A DNA stretch of 32,966 bases, taken from an uncultured Bacillota bacterium. Lineage in GTDB: Bacteria; Bacillota; UBA994; UBA5500. A program made the position numbers and the translations under genes. A model generated the notes under the pieces. It saw only the letters and a program-made list of their open reading frames with translations. It did not search any database and was not told the origin of the DNA. This document shows positions 7,396-15,569 of this stretch, one piece after another; the stretch's first letter is position 1; every line of letters begins with the position of its first letter. The stretch spans positions 1-32,966 of the forward strand of contig CALNBW010000374.1 in assembly GCA_937874815.1 (NCBI GenBank), written 5' to 3'.

Positions 7396-7962
7396 CTATT
7401 CTGCTAGCAAGGTAGTTAGTAACGGCATAACTGTCGCTTCATAGGTGTCGCCACCCCAACCCAGCTGAGCAAAGGCAACTCTGCCCTCTTTATCTATGAT
7501 CAAGACAAAAGGAACAGCCGTAACACCATATTGCCCACCTATTTTGTAGTCCTGGTCGTGTATCACTATGGCCTCCAGCTGATTACTATCAAAGAAATGC
7601 TCTACATCGGAGGTTTTGCCAGAGGCAACTACGTAAAGATCAACACCTTGTTCGCGCAGATCTGCTAATTCTGGCTGCAACTGCAGCATCTCTGATACGC
7701 AGGGGCGTCAGCCGGGTGAAAAGAACGAGAGCATACGCACTCGGTCCTGGCTATCAGCGCTAAATGATACCGCCTCGCCACTATATAGATCCTTACCCTC
7801 AAAAGGAATCACCGCAGGACGCTCTTCAACTGGCAGCAGGGTGCCTTCTTGTACCTTGAACGGTTGCTGTCCTTGTTTAGGCGCTGCTGGGCTGCAGCCT
7901 GCCACCATTACGGCCGCTAACAGCAACAGTAGCATCGGTGCCATCTTTCTGGTTATAGTCAA
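7396..7962 (-). CDS. Thioredoxin-fold (TlpA/ResA-like) lipoprotein with Sec-x-x-Cys active site; selenoprotein
   Basis: One 188-residue protein is split on paper by an in-frame UGA at 7708-7710. TTG at 7962 has GGGAGGG seven bases before it. The N-terminus is a lipoprotein signal (LLLLLAAVMVAGC, lipobox VAGC). The sequence across the UGA reads LSFFSPG-U-RPCVSEM, exactly where TlpA and ResA proteins carry WCxxC, so UGA (residue 85) replaces the first catalytic Cys and Cys88 is the resolving one. Downstream the frame is intact: a VDLYVVASG strand, then GVTAVPFVLIIDKEG with the cis-Pro at residue 151, then LGWGG. Read through, it is a full-length redoxin. A hairpin GCUGC-AGUU-GCAGC begins 21 bases after UGA, with G second in its loop, which fits a bacterial SECIS element. 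Electrons may come from the 4Fe-4S membrane protein encoded downstream. Confidence 0.9.
7674..7710 (-). promoter_or_regulatory. UGA(Sec) codon and candidate bacterial SECIS hairpin
   Basis: UGA is at 7708-7710 on the minus strand. From 7687 to 7674 the RNA reads GCUGCAGUUGCAGC, a five-bp stem with loop AGUU placed 26-29 bases after UGA. Known bSECIS rules ask for an apical loop about 16-37 bases downstream with G among the first two loop bases, and both hold. A competing hairpin with loop AGA and a bulged U starts seven bases after UGA. Both lie in coding sequence. Confidence 0.7.
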
Positions 7963-8135
7963 TGAACAACCCTCCCTCGAAATTTAAAAGTTATCTTGCT
8001 TATACTTACGATATTACTAGACCCCTTTAGTCACCACAAGTTTAATCAGAATGGCAGCAATAACAGGAATAGGGAGATGCGTGTAGAAGAGATGGATATA
8101 GCCGTTATTACATTCGAACTAAGGAGGTTTGACAA

Positions 8136-9677
8136 TTGATACCCTATCGCAATGAACCGTTAACCAACTTTGCGCTGCCTGAGAACAAGGCGGCCATGCA
8201 GGCAGCCTTGGACCACGTTAGACAGCAGCTTGGCCGCACCTATCCCCTGATAATTGGCGGAGAAGCTATTGCTACCGAGAAAACCCTGCCTTCGGTGAAC
8301 CCGTGCAACCACCAACAAGTTGTTGGCATAGTGGCGCAGGGCAACCGTGAACACGCTGATGCAGCCTTAGCTGCCGCGGAGAACGCTTTCACTAGCTGGA
8401 GCCGGACACCCATGCAAGTTAGGGCCGACTATCTGTTCAAACTGGCTGCAATCATGCGTCGCCAAAAGGCTGAACTTTCTGCTTGGCTGACCATGGAGGT
8501 GGGCAAGAACTGGGTGGAGGCCGATGCAGACGTGGCAGAGGCCATCGACTTCTGCGAGTACTACGGCCGACAAGCTATTGAGTTAAGTCATGGCAGAACA
8601 CCAATCCCATTACCTGGCGAGCGCAATAGTTTCACCTACATACCTCTGGGAGTAGGTCTGGTAATTTCGCCCTGGAACTTCCCCCTAGCAATCCTCTTGG
8701 GCATGACTGCGGCGGCTATTGTTGCTGGTAACACAGTGATTATCAAGCCCGCCAATACGGCCGCTGTAATTGGCGCGAAGGTTTTTGAACTGATCCAGGC
8801 AGCCGATCTGCCGGCAGGCGTTGTTAACTATTTGCCGGGCAGTGGCAGTGACGTTGGTGAATATCTGGTCAATCACCCACGTACTCGCTTCGTTAACTTC
8901 ACGGGTTCCATGGCCGTCGGCCTGCGGATTAACCAACAAGCCGCTATTGCTCAGCCAGGCCAAATTTGGATTAAGCGGGTTATAGCTGAAATGGGCGGTA
9001 AAGACTGCATCATCGTTGATGAAACGGCGGATCTCGAGGCTGCGGCGCGGGGTATAGTCCAGTCAGCCTTCGGTTTCCAAGGGCAGAAATGCTCGGCTTG
9101 TTCGCGAGCGATTATTGTTGACTCGGTCTATGACCAGGTCCTGGAGCGTGTCGTGGAACTGACTAACCAGCTTGCAGTTGGTCCTGCCGCTGATAACTAT
9201 GCGGTAGGGGCAGTCATTGATGCAGCTGCTTTTGCGAAGATTACCTCCTACATTAAGGAGTGTGGAGAGGAAGGCCGACTTGTCGCCGGCGGCGAATACG
9301 ATGATCAACAGGGTTACTTCATCAAGCCCACGGTATATGCTGATGTCAAACCGGATGCTCGCCTGGCACAAGAGGAGATTTTTGGACCGGTGCTAGCTAC
9401 CATTCGGGCTACTGACTTTGAGCACGCCCTGGCGATCGCTAATGATACGATCTACGGCCTCACTGGCTCCCTCTATAGCCAGAAACGCGAACGCATTGAG
9501 CAGGCTAAGCAAGAGTTCCATGTAGGCAATCTATATGTGAACCGCGGCTGCACTGGTGCCCTAGTGGGAGTGCATCCTTTCGGTGGCTTTAACATGAGCG
9601 GCACCGACAGTAAGGCCGGTGGCCCTGATTACGTGCAGTTGTTTATGCAAGCCAAGAGTATCAGCGAGCGGTTGTAA
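8136..9677 (+). CDS. rocA: 1-pyrroline-5-carboxylate dehydrogenase (aldehyde dehydrogenase family)
   Basis: It oxidises P5C/glutamate semialdehyde to glutamate with NAD+, the last step of proline and arginine breakdown. The 513 residues match the RocA/PruA subgroup and not general ALDHs: the N-terminal YRNEPLTNF, SPWNFPLAI at 178-186, KPANTAAV near 204, GSGSDVGEYLV near 235-245, general-base Glu285 in AEMGGKD, and nucleophile Cys319 in GQKCSACSR. PFGGFNMSGTDSKAGGPDY near the C-terminus is also typical. TTG at 8136 is the start, with AAGGAGG eight bases before it. It is alone on the plus strand, divergent from the redox lipoprotein and convergent with the proline biosynthesis operon, so both making and breaking of proline are encoded side by side. 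Confidence 0.95.
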   Translation: MIPYRNEPLTNFALPENKAAMQAALDHVRQQLGRTYPLIIGGEAIATEKTLPSVNPCNHQQVVGIVAQGNREHADAALAAAENAFTSWSRTPMQVRADYLFKLAAIMRRQKAELSAWLTMEVGKNWVEADADVAEAIDFCEYYGRQAIELSHGRTPIPLPGERNSFTYIPLGVGLVISPWNFPLAILLGMTAAAIVAGNTVIIKPANTAAVIGAKVFELIQAADLPAGVVNYLPGSGSDVGEYLVNHPRTRFVNFTGSMAVGLRINQQAAIAQPGQIWIKRVIAEMGGKDCIIVDETADLEAAARGIVQSAFGFQGQKCSACSRAIIVDSVYDQVLERVVELTNQLAVGPAADNYAVGAVIDAAAFAKITSYIKECGEEGRLVAGGEYDDQQGYFIKPTVYADVKPDARLAQEEIFGPVLATIRATDFEHALAIANDTIYGLTGSLYSQKRERIEQAKQEFHVGNLYVNRGCTGALVGVHPFGGFNMSGTDSKAGGPDYVQLFMQAKSISERL

Positions 9678-9704
9678 CAGTTTGATTTTGGATTTTGGGG
9701 CAAA

Positions 9705-9735
9705 GGGGCTGCACGGGCGTGCAGCCCCCTTGTTT
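9705..9735 (+). terminator. Rho-independent terminator of rocA
   Basis: GGGGCTGCAC (9705-9714) pairs exactly with GTGCAGCCCC (9719-9728) around GGGC, then CTTGTTT follows. It lies 28 bases past the rocA stop. The stem is strong and GC-rich and the tail moderately U-rich. Confidence 0.75.
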
Positions 9736-9745
9736 GGGCGCAATG

Positions 9746-9921
9746 CCCCTACAGAACATGGCCGGGAACCCGGGCGAGATAGATGTGCTTTCGCGACATC
9801 CCGGGATGTCGCTGCCGCACGCATTAACGTAGCGAATTGCTTACGCAATTCACTCGGTCTCGCCCCTACGGGTGCCCCCAAACCCTTGGGAGAACTGTAG
9901 GGGTCGGATCCTATCCGACCC
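9746..9921. repeat. Nested palindromic intergenic element
   Basis: Several inverted repeats are nested here. The outer arms are CCCCTACA (9746-9753) and TGTAGGGG (9896-9903). Inside them are GGGCGAGA (9772-9779) and TCTCGCCC (9858-9865). Within those lie a 20-bp perfect palindrome centred at 9802/9803 (GCGACATCCC and its complement) and GAATTGC-TTAC-GCAATTC (9834-9851). A further hairpin, GGGTCGGAT-CCT-ATCCGACCC (9901-9921), overlaps the right edge. The region is non-coding between convergent genes. GTAGGGG-type arms recall short dispersed palindromic repeats of Clostridia, so it may be a mobile miniature element, a bidirectional terminator, or both. Confidence 0.7.
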
Positions 9922-9935
9922 GGGTGCAGCAGCCC

Positions 9936-11144
9936 TTACCGCTGTCTGCTTAGCCCGAGGTCGAGCATGAGTTGCTCTAAAAGGGCGCTATGGTCATCAC
10001 GGCAGATCAGGTGATGGTTACCCAGCGGGTGCCTGAGGAAATAGTTGGCATCTTCATCAAGGGCGACGCGCAATTGGGTGCGGCAAAGGTTGGTGCGCTC
10101 TAGATTTTCCAAAATCTCGCCACCGGAGACAAAGTAGCGGGCGCAATCGTTGCTCAGCTTGAAGACGGTGCAACGACCGGGTCGAATTTTCCCCCGTACA
10201 CCAATGCCTAAATCGGACTCGAAGTGAGTATGCAAACTGTATGATTCTGTCATGGCCAGGGGCACAGTGCAGTGGGCGACTAACAGTTGGTTGTTGGCGA
10301 CGTCTATTTCCGATGGATTAGCCATGAACACCGGCTCATCTGTCAGTGCTTGCATGATCACCATGGAAAGCAGTGCCGGCACGTCACCTTCACATCCAGC
10401 TGGGATCCCCGCATCATTCAATAGAGACAAACCGATGCACCCCGTATTCCGATAGGGCCCGAGCAAATCGAAGCAGCGTACTGTCAGTGCGCCCAGCTCG
10501 TATCTGTCCACGAGCGACTTAAGTGCCAAGTAAATGCGTATAGCACCTTCGGTGACGCTTGGGTCCATAGTTTTCGCCAAGGAATCAATGAGCTCACCGG
10601 GCACCTCAGTAACTTCATCAATGGCCTGCTTTAGCTCGTTAATGTCGATATCAATTAGGGATAGGCCCAGACGCTTATGAGCCAGCTCGGGGTCTACATG
10701 GCTAGCGATCAACCAATCGGATGGCTGACCAATAACACCAACGCGCAGACCGGCTAGCTTCTGCCTCGCCCTCTCCAGCCGAGCAATCTCTTTCAGCCTG
10801 TGGGCGATGCTAGCAGGAGAACCATGCAGAATTTCAGCCCGTTTGCCTTGTTGCTGCAAGAAAGTAAGAATCTCTAGCGACGCAGCCAGCGAGTTGTTCT
10901 GGCCGGTTGTCAGTAGCAAGTAAGGCTCGCGCAACTCTTGATAAAGCTGTTTGAAAATTCCTTCTGTACCACCCGATTGGATGAAAATGAGGGGAAGGGC
11001 AGATTGCGGCAACTGCTCCAACTTAGTCCCCTGAAGTGGCTGATCCAAGAGTTTTCCCAGCTCCTGCAAGAAACTGGCGGTCTCGGCATCATGGCTGCGA
11101 TTTGCGTGCAGATCGGCAATGACCTCATAAAGGGCAAATTTCAT
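9936..11144 (-). CDS. Sugar isomerase-like protein (L-fucose isomerase-related, COG2407 type)
   Basis: The 402-residue product has no signal or membrane span. The C-terminal half carries the layout of the fucose/arabinose isomerase family: TVRCFDLL, then GIPAGCEGDVPALLSM, then ANPSEIDVANNQLLVAHCTVPL and THFESDLGIGVRGKIRPG. The Glu of CEGD (about 252), Asp of SEID and His of AHCT are the likely metal ligands. The substrate cannot be told. I prefer ATG 11144 over ATG 11150 because GGAG is nine bases before the former and only three before the latter. It is the last gene of the proB-proA-proC run, 63 bases after proC, an unusual partner for proline synthesis. Confidence 0.75.
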   Translation of the reverse strand: MKFALYEVIADLHANRSHDAETASFLQELGKLLDQPLQGTKLEQLPQSALPLIFIQSGGTEGIFKQLYQELREPYLLLTTGQNNSLAASLEILTFLQQQGKRAEILHGSPASIAHRLKEIARLERARQKLAGLRVGVIGQPSDWLIASHVDPELAHKRLGLSLIDIDINELKQAIDEVTEVPGELIDSLAKTMDPSVTEGAIRIYLALKSLVDRYELGALTVRCFDLLGPYRNTGCIGLSLLNDAGIPAGCEGDVPALLSMVIMQALTDEPVFMANPSEIDVANNQLLVAHCTVPLAMTESYSLHTHFESDLGIGVRGKIRPGRCTVFKLSNDCARYFVSGGEILENLERTNLCRTQLRVALDEDANYFLRHPLGNHHLICRDDHSALLEQLMLDLGLSRQR

Positions 11145-11213
11145 CGTCATTCACTCCATTCCGTAATACCCATAACAGTTCTTCTAGCTTCATCCTCCAG
11201 ATACCTGCCCCGA

Positions 11214-12050
11214 TTAATTAGTTCCAAAAGTAGCTGCTCGCGCTAGGTCGCGAGAACGTTCTGTAGCACGCAAAATGGCATCCTGAACTGCCTCAGTGAA
11301 ATGATGCTCCGTCAGCGCTTGTAGGCCCGCTATGGTGGTACCTCCAGGGCTACTCACTTGCTGCCTTAGTTCAGCTGGGGTATGGTCGCTTACCTGCAAC
11401 ATGCGCGCAGCTCCAAGTAGCGTTTGTTCCGTTAAAGCACGGGCAGTGCTACCATCAAGGCCGGCGGCCATACCACCTGCTAACATGGCCTCGGCTAACA
11501 GATAGACATAGGCCGGGCCACTACCAGACAGCCCCGTGACCGCATCCATCATCGGCTCAGCCACTTGTTGCACAATGCCCATAGCCGCAAAAAGGGTTTC
11601 AGCTAGGGCCAGATGCTCTGGTTTTGCATGTTGGCCCGCGCAGATAGCGGTTGCTGCCAGGCCAACGGATGCCGCTGTATTAGGCATGGCACGCACTACA
11701 GGTGTCTGCTCCGGCAGATACTGTCCGATTTGTTGCGTGGGCATGCCCGCTAGTAACGAAATTACCAATTGATCCTCATGCAAATACGCTCGGTAAGTGG
11801 CCAATGCGGAGGCCAGATCCTTAGGCTTGAAAGCTAATATAACAATAGTCGCCTGCGCTAGGCGCTCTGCTGTAGCTTGACATTCTGTAGCAATACCGTA
11901 TTTCTCGGCTATCTCTAAGCAGCGCCCTGGCCTGATATCTGTAGCCGTGATCTGCTCGCGAGGCAAGACTTGCTGCTCTAGCAGACCTTTGATCATGGCT
12001 TCGGCCATAGCACCGGCACCAAGGAAATAAACTAGATTGTCACTGCTCAT
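11214..12050 (-). CDS. proC: Pyrroline-5-carboxylate reductase
   Basis: It reduces P5C to L-proline with NAD(P)H, the last step of proline synthesis. The 278 residues are the usual length. The Rossmann start reads YFLGAGAMAEAMIKGL at 8-23. VRAMPNTAASVG follows at the domain border. The C-terminal dimer domain has AVTGLSGSGPAYVYLLAEAM with the catalytic-site Ser/Gly loop, and QVSSPGGTTIAGLQAL, the family signature. AAGGAGG lies nine bases before the ATG. It follows proA by 28 bases in the same operon and shares the T-box control upstream of proB. Confidence 0.97.
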   Translation of the reverse strand: MSSDNLVYFLGAGAMAEAMIKGLLEQQVLPREQITATDIRPGRCLEIAEKYGIATECQATAERLAQATIVILAFKPKDLASALATYRAYLHEDQLVISLLAGMPTQQIGQYLPEQTPVVRAMPNTAASVGLAATAICAGQHAKPEHLALAETLFAAMGIVQQVAEPMMDAVTGLSGSGPAYVYLLAEAMLAGGMAAGLDGSTARALTEQTLLGAARMLQVSDHTPAELRQQVSSPGGTTIAGLQALTEHHFTEAVQDAILRATERSRDLARAATFGTN

Positions 12051-12078
12051 GCTGCTATTCCTCCTTTTCCGGGCAAGA

Positions 12079-13326
12079 CTACCTGGTCTGCCCAGCGCCG
12101 CTAATAAGATATTTATACGTCGTTAACCCCAATACTCCAGTCGGCCCCCGGGCATGCAGTTTCTGCGTGCTAATGCCAATCTCCGCCCCTAAGCCCAGGG
12201 CATACCCATCACTGAAACGAGTAGAGGCATTATGATAGAGACAAGCTGCATCTACGCTGGCAAAAAAACGGCTAACACTGTTCTCATCCGTGGAAACGAT
12301 TGCCTCCGAGTGGCGAGTGCCATATTGATTAATGTGCCGAATGGCCTCATCCACACTAGCCACTTGCTTGATTGCTACTGTCAAACCCAGATACTCGTGC
12401 GCCCAATCATCATCAACGGCCAAAACACTTGCAGGAGCTTGCTGCTGTAACTGGGGGCAGAGTCTAAGTTCAACACCGGCTGCCTGTAGCTCAGTGGCTA
12501 GGCGAAGGAAATGCTGCTTTGCCCACGCCTGATGCAGCAGAATAGTCTCCACCGCATTGCAGACCCCCGGACGGCTACACTTGCTATTCAAAGCTAGTGC
12601 CACTGCCATGTCTACTGGCGCTGAAGCATCAATATATAAATGGCAATTACCGACCCCGGTTTCCAGAACGGGCACAGTAGCCGACTCGAGCACAGTGCGA
12701 ATCAGATCCGCGCCGCCCCGGGGTACAATCATGTCAATTAAGCCTCGCGCTTGAGCCATCTCCAAGACAGATTGCCGACTAGTAGCTGGCACTATTTGCA
12801 CTAAGTCACTAGGTAAGCCCAGGGCGTTGAGCGTTTCCGCAATGATGCTGACTAGATAGGCATTAGTTTGAGCCGCCATGCGACTGCCGCGTAGCAGAAC
12901 AGCATTACCGCTCTTCAAACAGAGTGCTGCCGCGTCAACGGTGACATTAGGGCGGGCTTCGTAGATAATCCCAACCACACCTAGGGGCACGCGCACTTGG
13001 CGCACCCACAGCCCATTAGGTTGCTGCCAGCTAGCAATTGTTTCGCCTAGAATGTCTTGAGCCTCCGCTATCTGCCGCACACCCTCAATCATGCTAGCGA
13101 TGCGTTCGGCGTCGAGAGTCAATCTATCCAGCAACGCATCGGCTAAGCCAAGCTGCGCCTGCTCTGCAACCTCAACAGCATTAACGGAGATAATGTCTGC
13201 CTGCCTCTTGCTTAGTGCAGCTGCTAAATCAAGCAATATCTGCCGCCTTGCTTCTGCTGTACTCGCCTGCAAATAGGGAGCGGCTGCCTGGGCTCGCTGG
13301 GCTTGCTCCTTCACTGTTAGGTTCAT
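12079..13326 (-). CDS. proA: Gamma-glutamyl phosphate reductase
   Basis: It reduces gamma-glutamyl phosphate to glutamate semialdehyde with NADPH, the second step of proline synthesis. The 415 residues match the family. Visible marks are VPLGVVGIIYEARPNVTVDAA near 116-136, GNAVLLRGSRMA, VPRGGADLI, VLETGVGNCHLYID, the catalytic Cys in SRPGVCNAVETIL, and the ending GPTGVLGLTTYKYLI. GAGGGG stands six bases before the ATG. It is 12 bases downstream of proB, so the two gene products are made together, consistent with their known channelling. Confidence 0.98.
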   Translation of the reverse strand: MNLTVKEQAQRAQAAAPYLQASTAEARRQILLDLAAALSKRQADIISVNAVEVAEQAQLGLADALLDRLTLDAERIASMIEGVRQIAEAQDILGETIASWQQPNGLWVRQVRVPLGVVGIIYEARPNVTVDAAALCLKSGNAVLLRGSRMAAQTNAYLVSIIAETLNALGLPSDLVQIVPATSRQSVLEMAQARGLIDMIVPRGGADLIRTVLESATVPVLETGVGNCHLYIDASAPVDMAVALALNSKCSRPGVCNAVETILLHQAWAKQHFLRLATELQAAGVELRLCPQLQQQAPASVLAVDDDWAHEYLGLTVAIKQVASVDEAIRHINQYGTRHSEAIVSTDENSVSRFFASVDAACLYHNASTRFSDGYALGLGAEIGISTQKLHARGPTGVLGLTTYKYLISGAGQTR

Positions 13327-13338
13327 ATCTATCCCCTC

Positions 13339-14160
13339 TCAATTAGCTGGCCTGGGCTGCACCCCAAAATCGGGGTTAGAGAAAAACAGCTCAATCTGCT
13401 CGGTCGTACCAAAATAGGTACCATTGCCTCGGCCAGAGAATATGGCCAGAAACTCGCTCGTAGTTTGGGCCTTGCCAATAAAGCAGGCCCCTCCCCTACG
13501 TAACACCTTAGCTACAGCCTGCAATTTACTGGACATACCGCCGGTGCCTAGCGCACTACTGCCGCTGGCCATTGCCAAGAGCTGGTCATCCCAGGCAGTA
13601 ACCCGCTTAATACGTCGGGCGGTAACACACTGGTTGGGGTTCTGATCATACAGACCGTCTGTATCGGTAATGATCACCAATACGGGGGCAGCGATAGCCT
13701 CTGCTACTAAGGCAGAAAGCTGGTCATTATCACCGAAAGTGAGCTCTTCCACGGCGACAGTGTCATTCTCATTGACGATTGGGATAATCGGCTGTCGCAA
13801 CAGGTAATTGAGCATGTTCACAGCGTTTTGCGCCCTCTCCCCGTCCTTTAAGTCAGCCGCGGTCAGTAATAATTGCGCTACACTCAGCCCATAGGGTGCC
13901 AAGAACTGATGATAGGCCTGTATCAACTGGCTTTGCCCTACGGCGGCGGCAGCCTGTCTTTCTATCAGGGCCCTTGGCCTCTCGGCAAAGCCAGCCAGCC
14001 GATAGCCAGCGGCTACCGCTCCTGAAGTGACAAGAACTACTTGCTGACCATCAAGCCGTAGCTGGGCGAGGCCCGAAACATACGGCAGCATCCTCTCGGT
14101 TGCCAAGGAGCCATCGGTGTGGGTCAGCGAGCTACTACCGATTTTCACTACGTATCTCAT
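13339..14160 (-). CDS. proB: Glutamate 5-kinase (short form without PUA domain)
   Basis: It phosphorylates glutamate with ATP, the committed step of proline synthesis. The amino-acid kinase fold is complete: YVVKIGSSSLTH at the start, VLVTSGAVAAGYRL, QLIQAYHQF, NENDTVAVEELTFGDNDQLSALVA, LVIITDTDGLYDQNP, and GTGGMSSKLQAV. At about 273 residues it lacks the C-terminal PUA domain of the 370-residue E. coli and B. subtilis ProB forms, as is known in several Firmicutes. I place the start at ATG 14160 because AAAGGTG is seven bases before it; ATG 14166 abuts that site. It is the first gene of the proBAC operon and lies behind a T-box leader. Confidence 0.96.
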   Translation of the reverse strand: MRYVVKIGSSSLTHTDGSLATERMLPYVSGLAQLRLDGQQVVLVTSGAVAAGYRLAGFAERPRALIERQAAAAVGQSQLIQAYHQFLAPYGLSVAQLLLTAADLKDGERAQNAVNMLNYLLRQPIIPIVNENDTVAVEELTFGDNDQLSALVAEAIAAPVLVIITDTDGLYDQNPNQCVTARRIKRVTAWDDQLLAMASGSSALGTGGMSSKLQAVAKVLRRGGACFIGKAQTTSEFLAIFSGRGNGTYFGTTEQIELFFSNPDFGVQPRPAN

Positions 14161-14226
14161 CCACATACACCTTTCTCTTTTTTGGAGCAGCCATCCAGCG
14201 TATTGCCTTCAGCCACTGCCAAATGC

Positions 14227-14505
14227 AAAAAAGCCCTTTCGCCCCTACTCATGAAGGGCGAAAGAGCTTTGCTTCCGCGGTACCACCTTAATTGGGCATG
14301 TTCATGCCCCACTCTAACCCGTTAACGGAGGCCAACCGACCTAAGTTTGGTGCCTAGGTTGCTCTTAGGGTAGGTTCAACTGCACATGGGGAGGCACTTT
14401 ACAGCCTATGAGTGCCTCTCTCTGGCTCCCAGAGGTACTAGTCTACTAGTCCTAGTCTTAGCATTTAACAGGCGTGCCGAACGGCACCCTTGCTTATAAT
14501 GTATA
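14227..14505 (-). ncRNA. T-box riboswitch controlling proB operon, likely tRNA-Pro
   Basis: On the minus strand the conserved T-box reads AAGGTGGTACCGCGG (14289-14275). It is followed by a terminator hairpin (14267-14227) with arms CTTTCGCCC and GGGCGAAAG and a tail of six T. Upstream is a long stem I region containing AGUA bulge-like sequences. A proline codon CCT followed by A sits in GTTGAACCTACC at 14374-14372, placed on the 3' side of stem I as a specifier should be. T-boxes upstream of proBA with proline specifiers are known in Firmicutes. The leader type is certain; the exact specifier is an inference. Confidence 0.93.
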
Positions 14506-14534
14506 AATATACACCAAAGTAGCTATCTAGGCAA
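14506..14534 (-). promoter_or_regulatory. Probable promoter of the proB T-box transcript
   Basis: Minus strand TTGCCT (14534-14529), 17 bases, then TATATT (14511-14506). A second AT-rich -10-like stretch (ATTATAAG) follows within ten bases. Placement just before stem I of the T-box fits. Confidence 0.55.
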
Positions 14535-14567
14535 GGCCTCCGACCGACAACCTGCAGGTAATCTGTT

Positions 14568-15518
14568 CTATACTCCAATTAACCCCACCAGACTAGAAAG
14601 GTCCAAATTAGCACCACTAACTACGCACGCAACCGTTTCAATCTCTGCTGGTAACTGCGCAGCCAGCAGACCAGCAACCGAAACTGCTCCTGCTGTTTCT
14701 ACAATTAGCTTCGTTTCCCGCAACAGCAGTTTCTGAGCAGCTAAGATATCTATATCTGTAACCTGCCACATCCTAGGGGTAAACTGGCTAATTATCTCTA
14801 GATTGAGATTCCCAGGTGTACGCACAGCTACCCCATCAGCTATGGTATCCATGGTAACCAAAGAAGTCGCTTGACCAGCAGCTAAAGATGCCTGCATGCT
14901 AGCAGCACCAACCGGCTCTACCCCTACTATTTCCGCAGTCGCCTGAGCTTGCTCTTTAGCCACTAGGAGACCAGCGAGCAATCCACCACCACCTACTGGT
15001 GCCACCACCATGTCTACTTGTGGTAACTCGCCCAGAATCTCATTAAGTATAGTACCCTGTCCTTCAATGATAGCCCGATGGTTAAAACTAGGCACATAGA
15101 TATAGCCATGCCGCTCTGCTAGTTGCTGTGCATGTTGTTGGGCCTCATCATAGTCAGCCCCATGCAATACCAAGGTAGCACCATACGCTTTAGCCTGCTC
15201 CTGCTTTGTCACTGGAGCTGACACAGGCATGACCACAGTGCACTTAACGCCTTTCAACTTACTACCTAAAGACATGCCTAAGCCGTGATTGCCGCTCGAG
15301 GCAGTTATCACGCCCCGCTTGGCCTCTTCTTCATCTAAAGCAAGCATGTAGTTCATTGCACCACGGAACTTAAAGGCACCCGTTCGCTGCAAACTTTCTA
15401 GCTTAAGATATACCTTTTTTCCGGTCCGCTCACTTAATGCTTCAATTTCCACAAGTGGAGTTTTGATGATCCAAGGGTCTATCCGCTTAGCGCATTGCCT
15501 GATATCAAAGCTAGTCAT
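14568..15518 (-). CDS. Threonine ammonia-lyase / serine dehydratase (PLP), catabolic short form
   Basis: It deaminates L-threonine to 2-oxobutyrate, and often L-serine to pyruvate. PLP lysine is Lys50 in TGAFKFRGA. TASSGNHGLGMSLG (about 72-85) binds the substrate and phosphate, and APVGGGGLLAGL (about 172-183) is the glycine loop. At 316 residues it has no C-terminal ACT regulatory domain, like TdcB-type catabolic enzymes and unlike biosynthetic IlvA. GAGGCG stands about eight bases before the ATG. It follows the cytoplasmic serine hydrolase by 51 bases and closes the peptide-use operon, which suggests a role in burning amino acids released from imported peptides. A racemase or other fold-type II activity cannot be excluded. 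Confidence 0.88.
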   Translation of the reverse strand: MTSFDIRQCAKRIDPWIIKTPLVEIEALSERTGKKVYLKLESLQRTGAFKFRGAMNYMLALDEEEAKRGVITASSGNHGLGMSLGSKLKGVKCTVVMPVSAPVTKQEQAKAYGATLVLHGADYDEAQQHAQQLAERHGYIYVPSFNHRAIIEGQGTILNEILGELPQVDMVVAPVGGGGLLAGLLVAKEQAQATAEIVGVEPVGAASMQASLAAGQATSLVTMDTIADGVAVRTPGNLNLEIISQFTPRMWQVTDIDILAAQKLLLRETKLIVETAGAVSVAGLLAAQLPAEIETVACVVSGANLDLSSLVGLIGV

Positions 15519-15569
15519 TACGAAATCGCCTCACATTTTAATGCTGGTTGTCTATTGGGTGCACGATAC

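Noticed and set aside
7708..7710. UGA as a nonsense mutation making the redoxin a pseudogene
   Set aside because: The stop falls exactly at the catalytic Cys position, both sides are intact and in frame, and a fitting hairpin follows. Sec fits far better than chance loss.
9746..9921. CRISPR-like array
   Set aside because: The repeats are inverted and nested, not direct, and there are no even-length spacers or cas genes.
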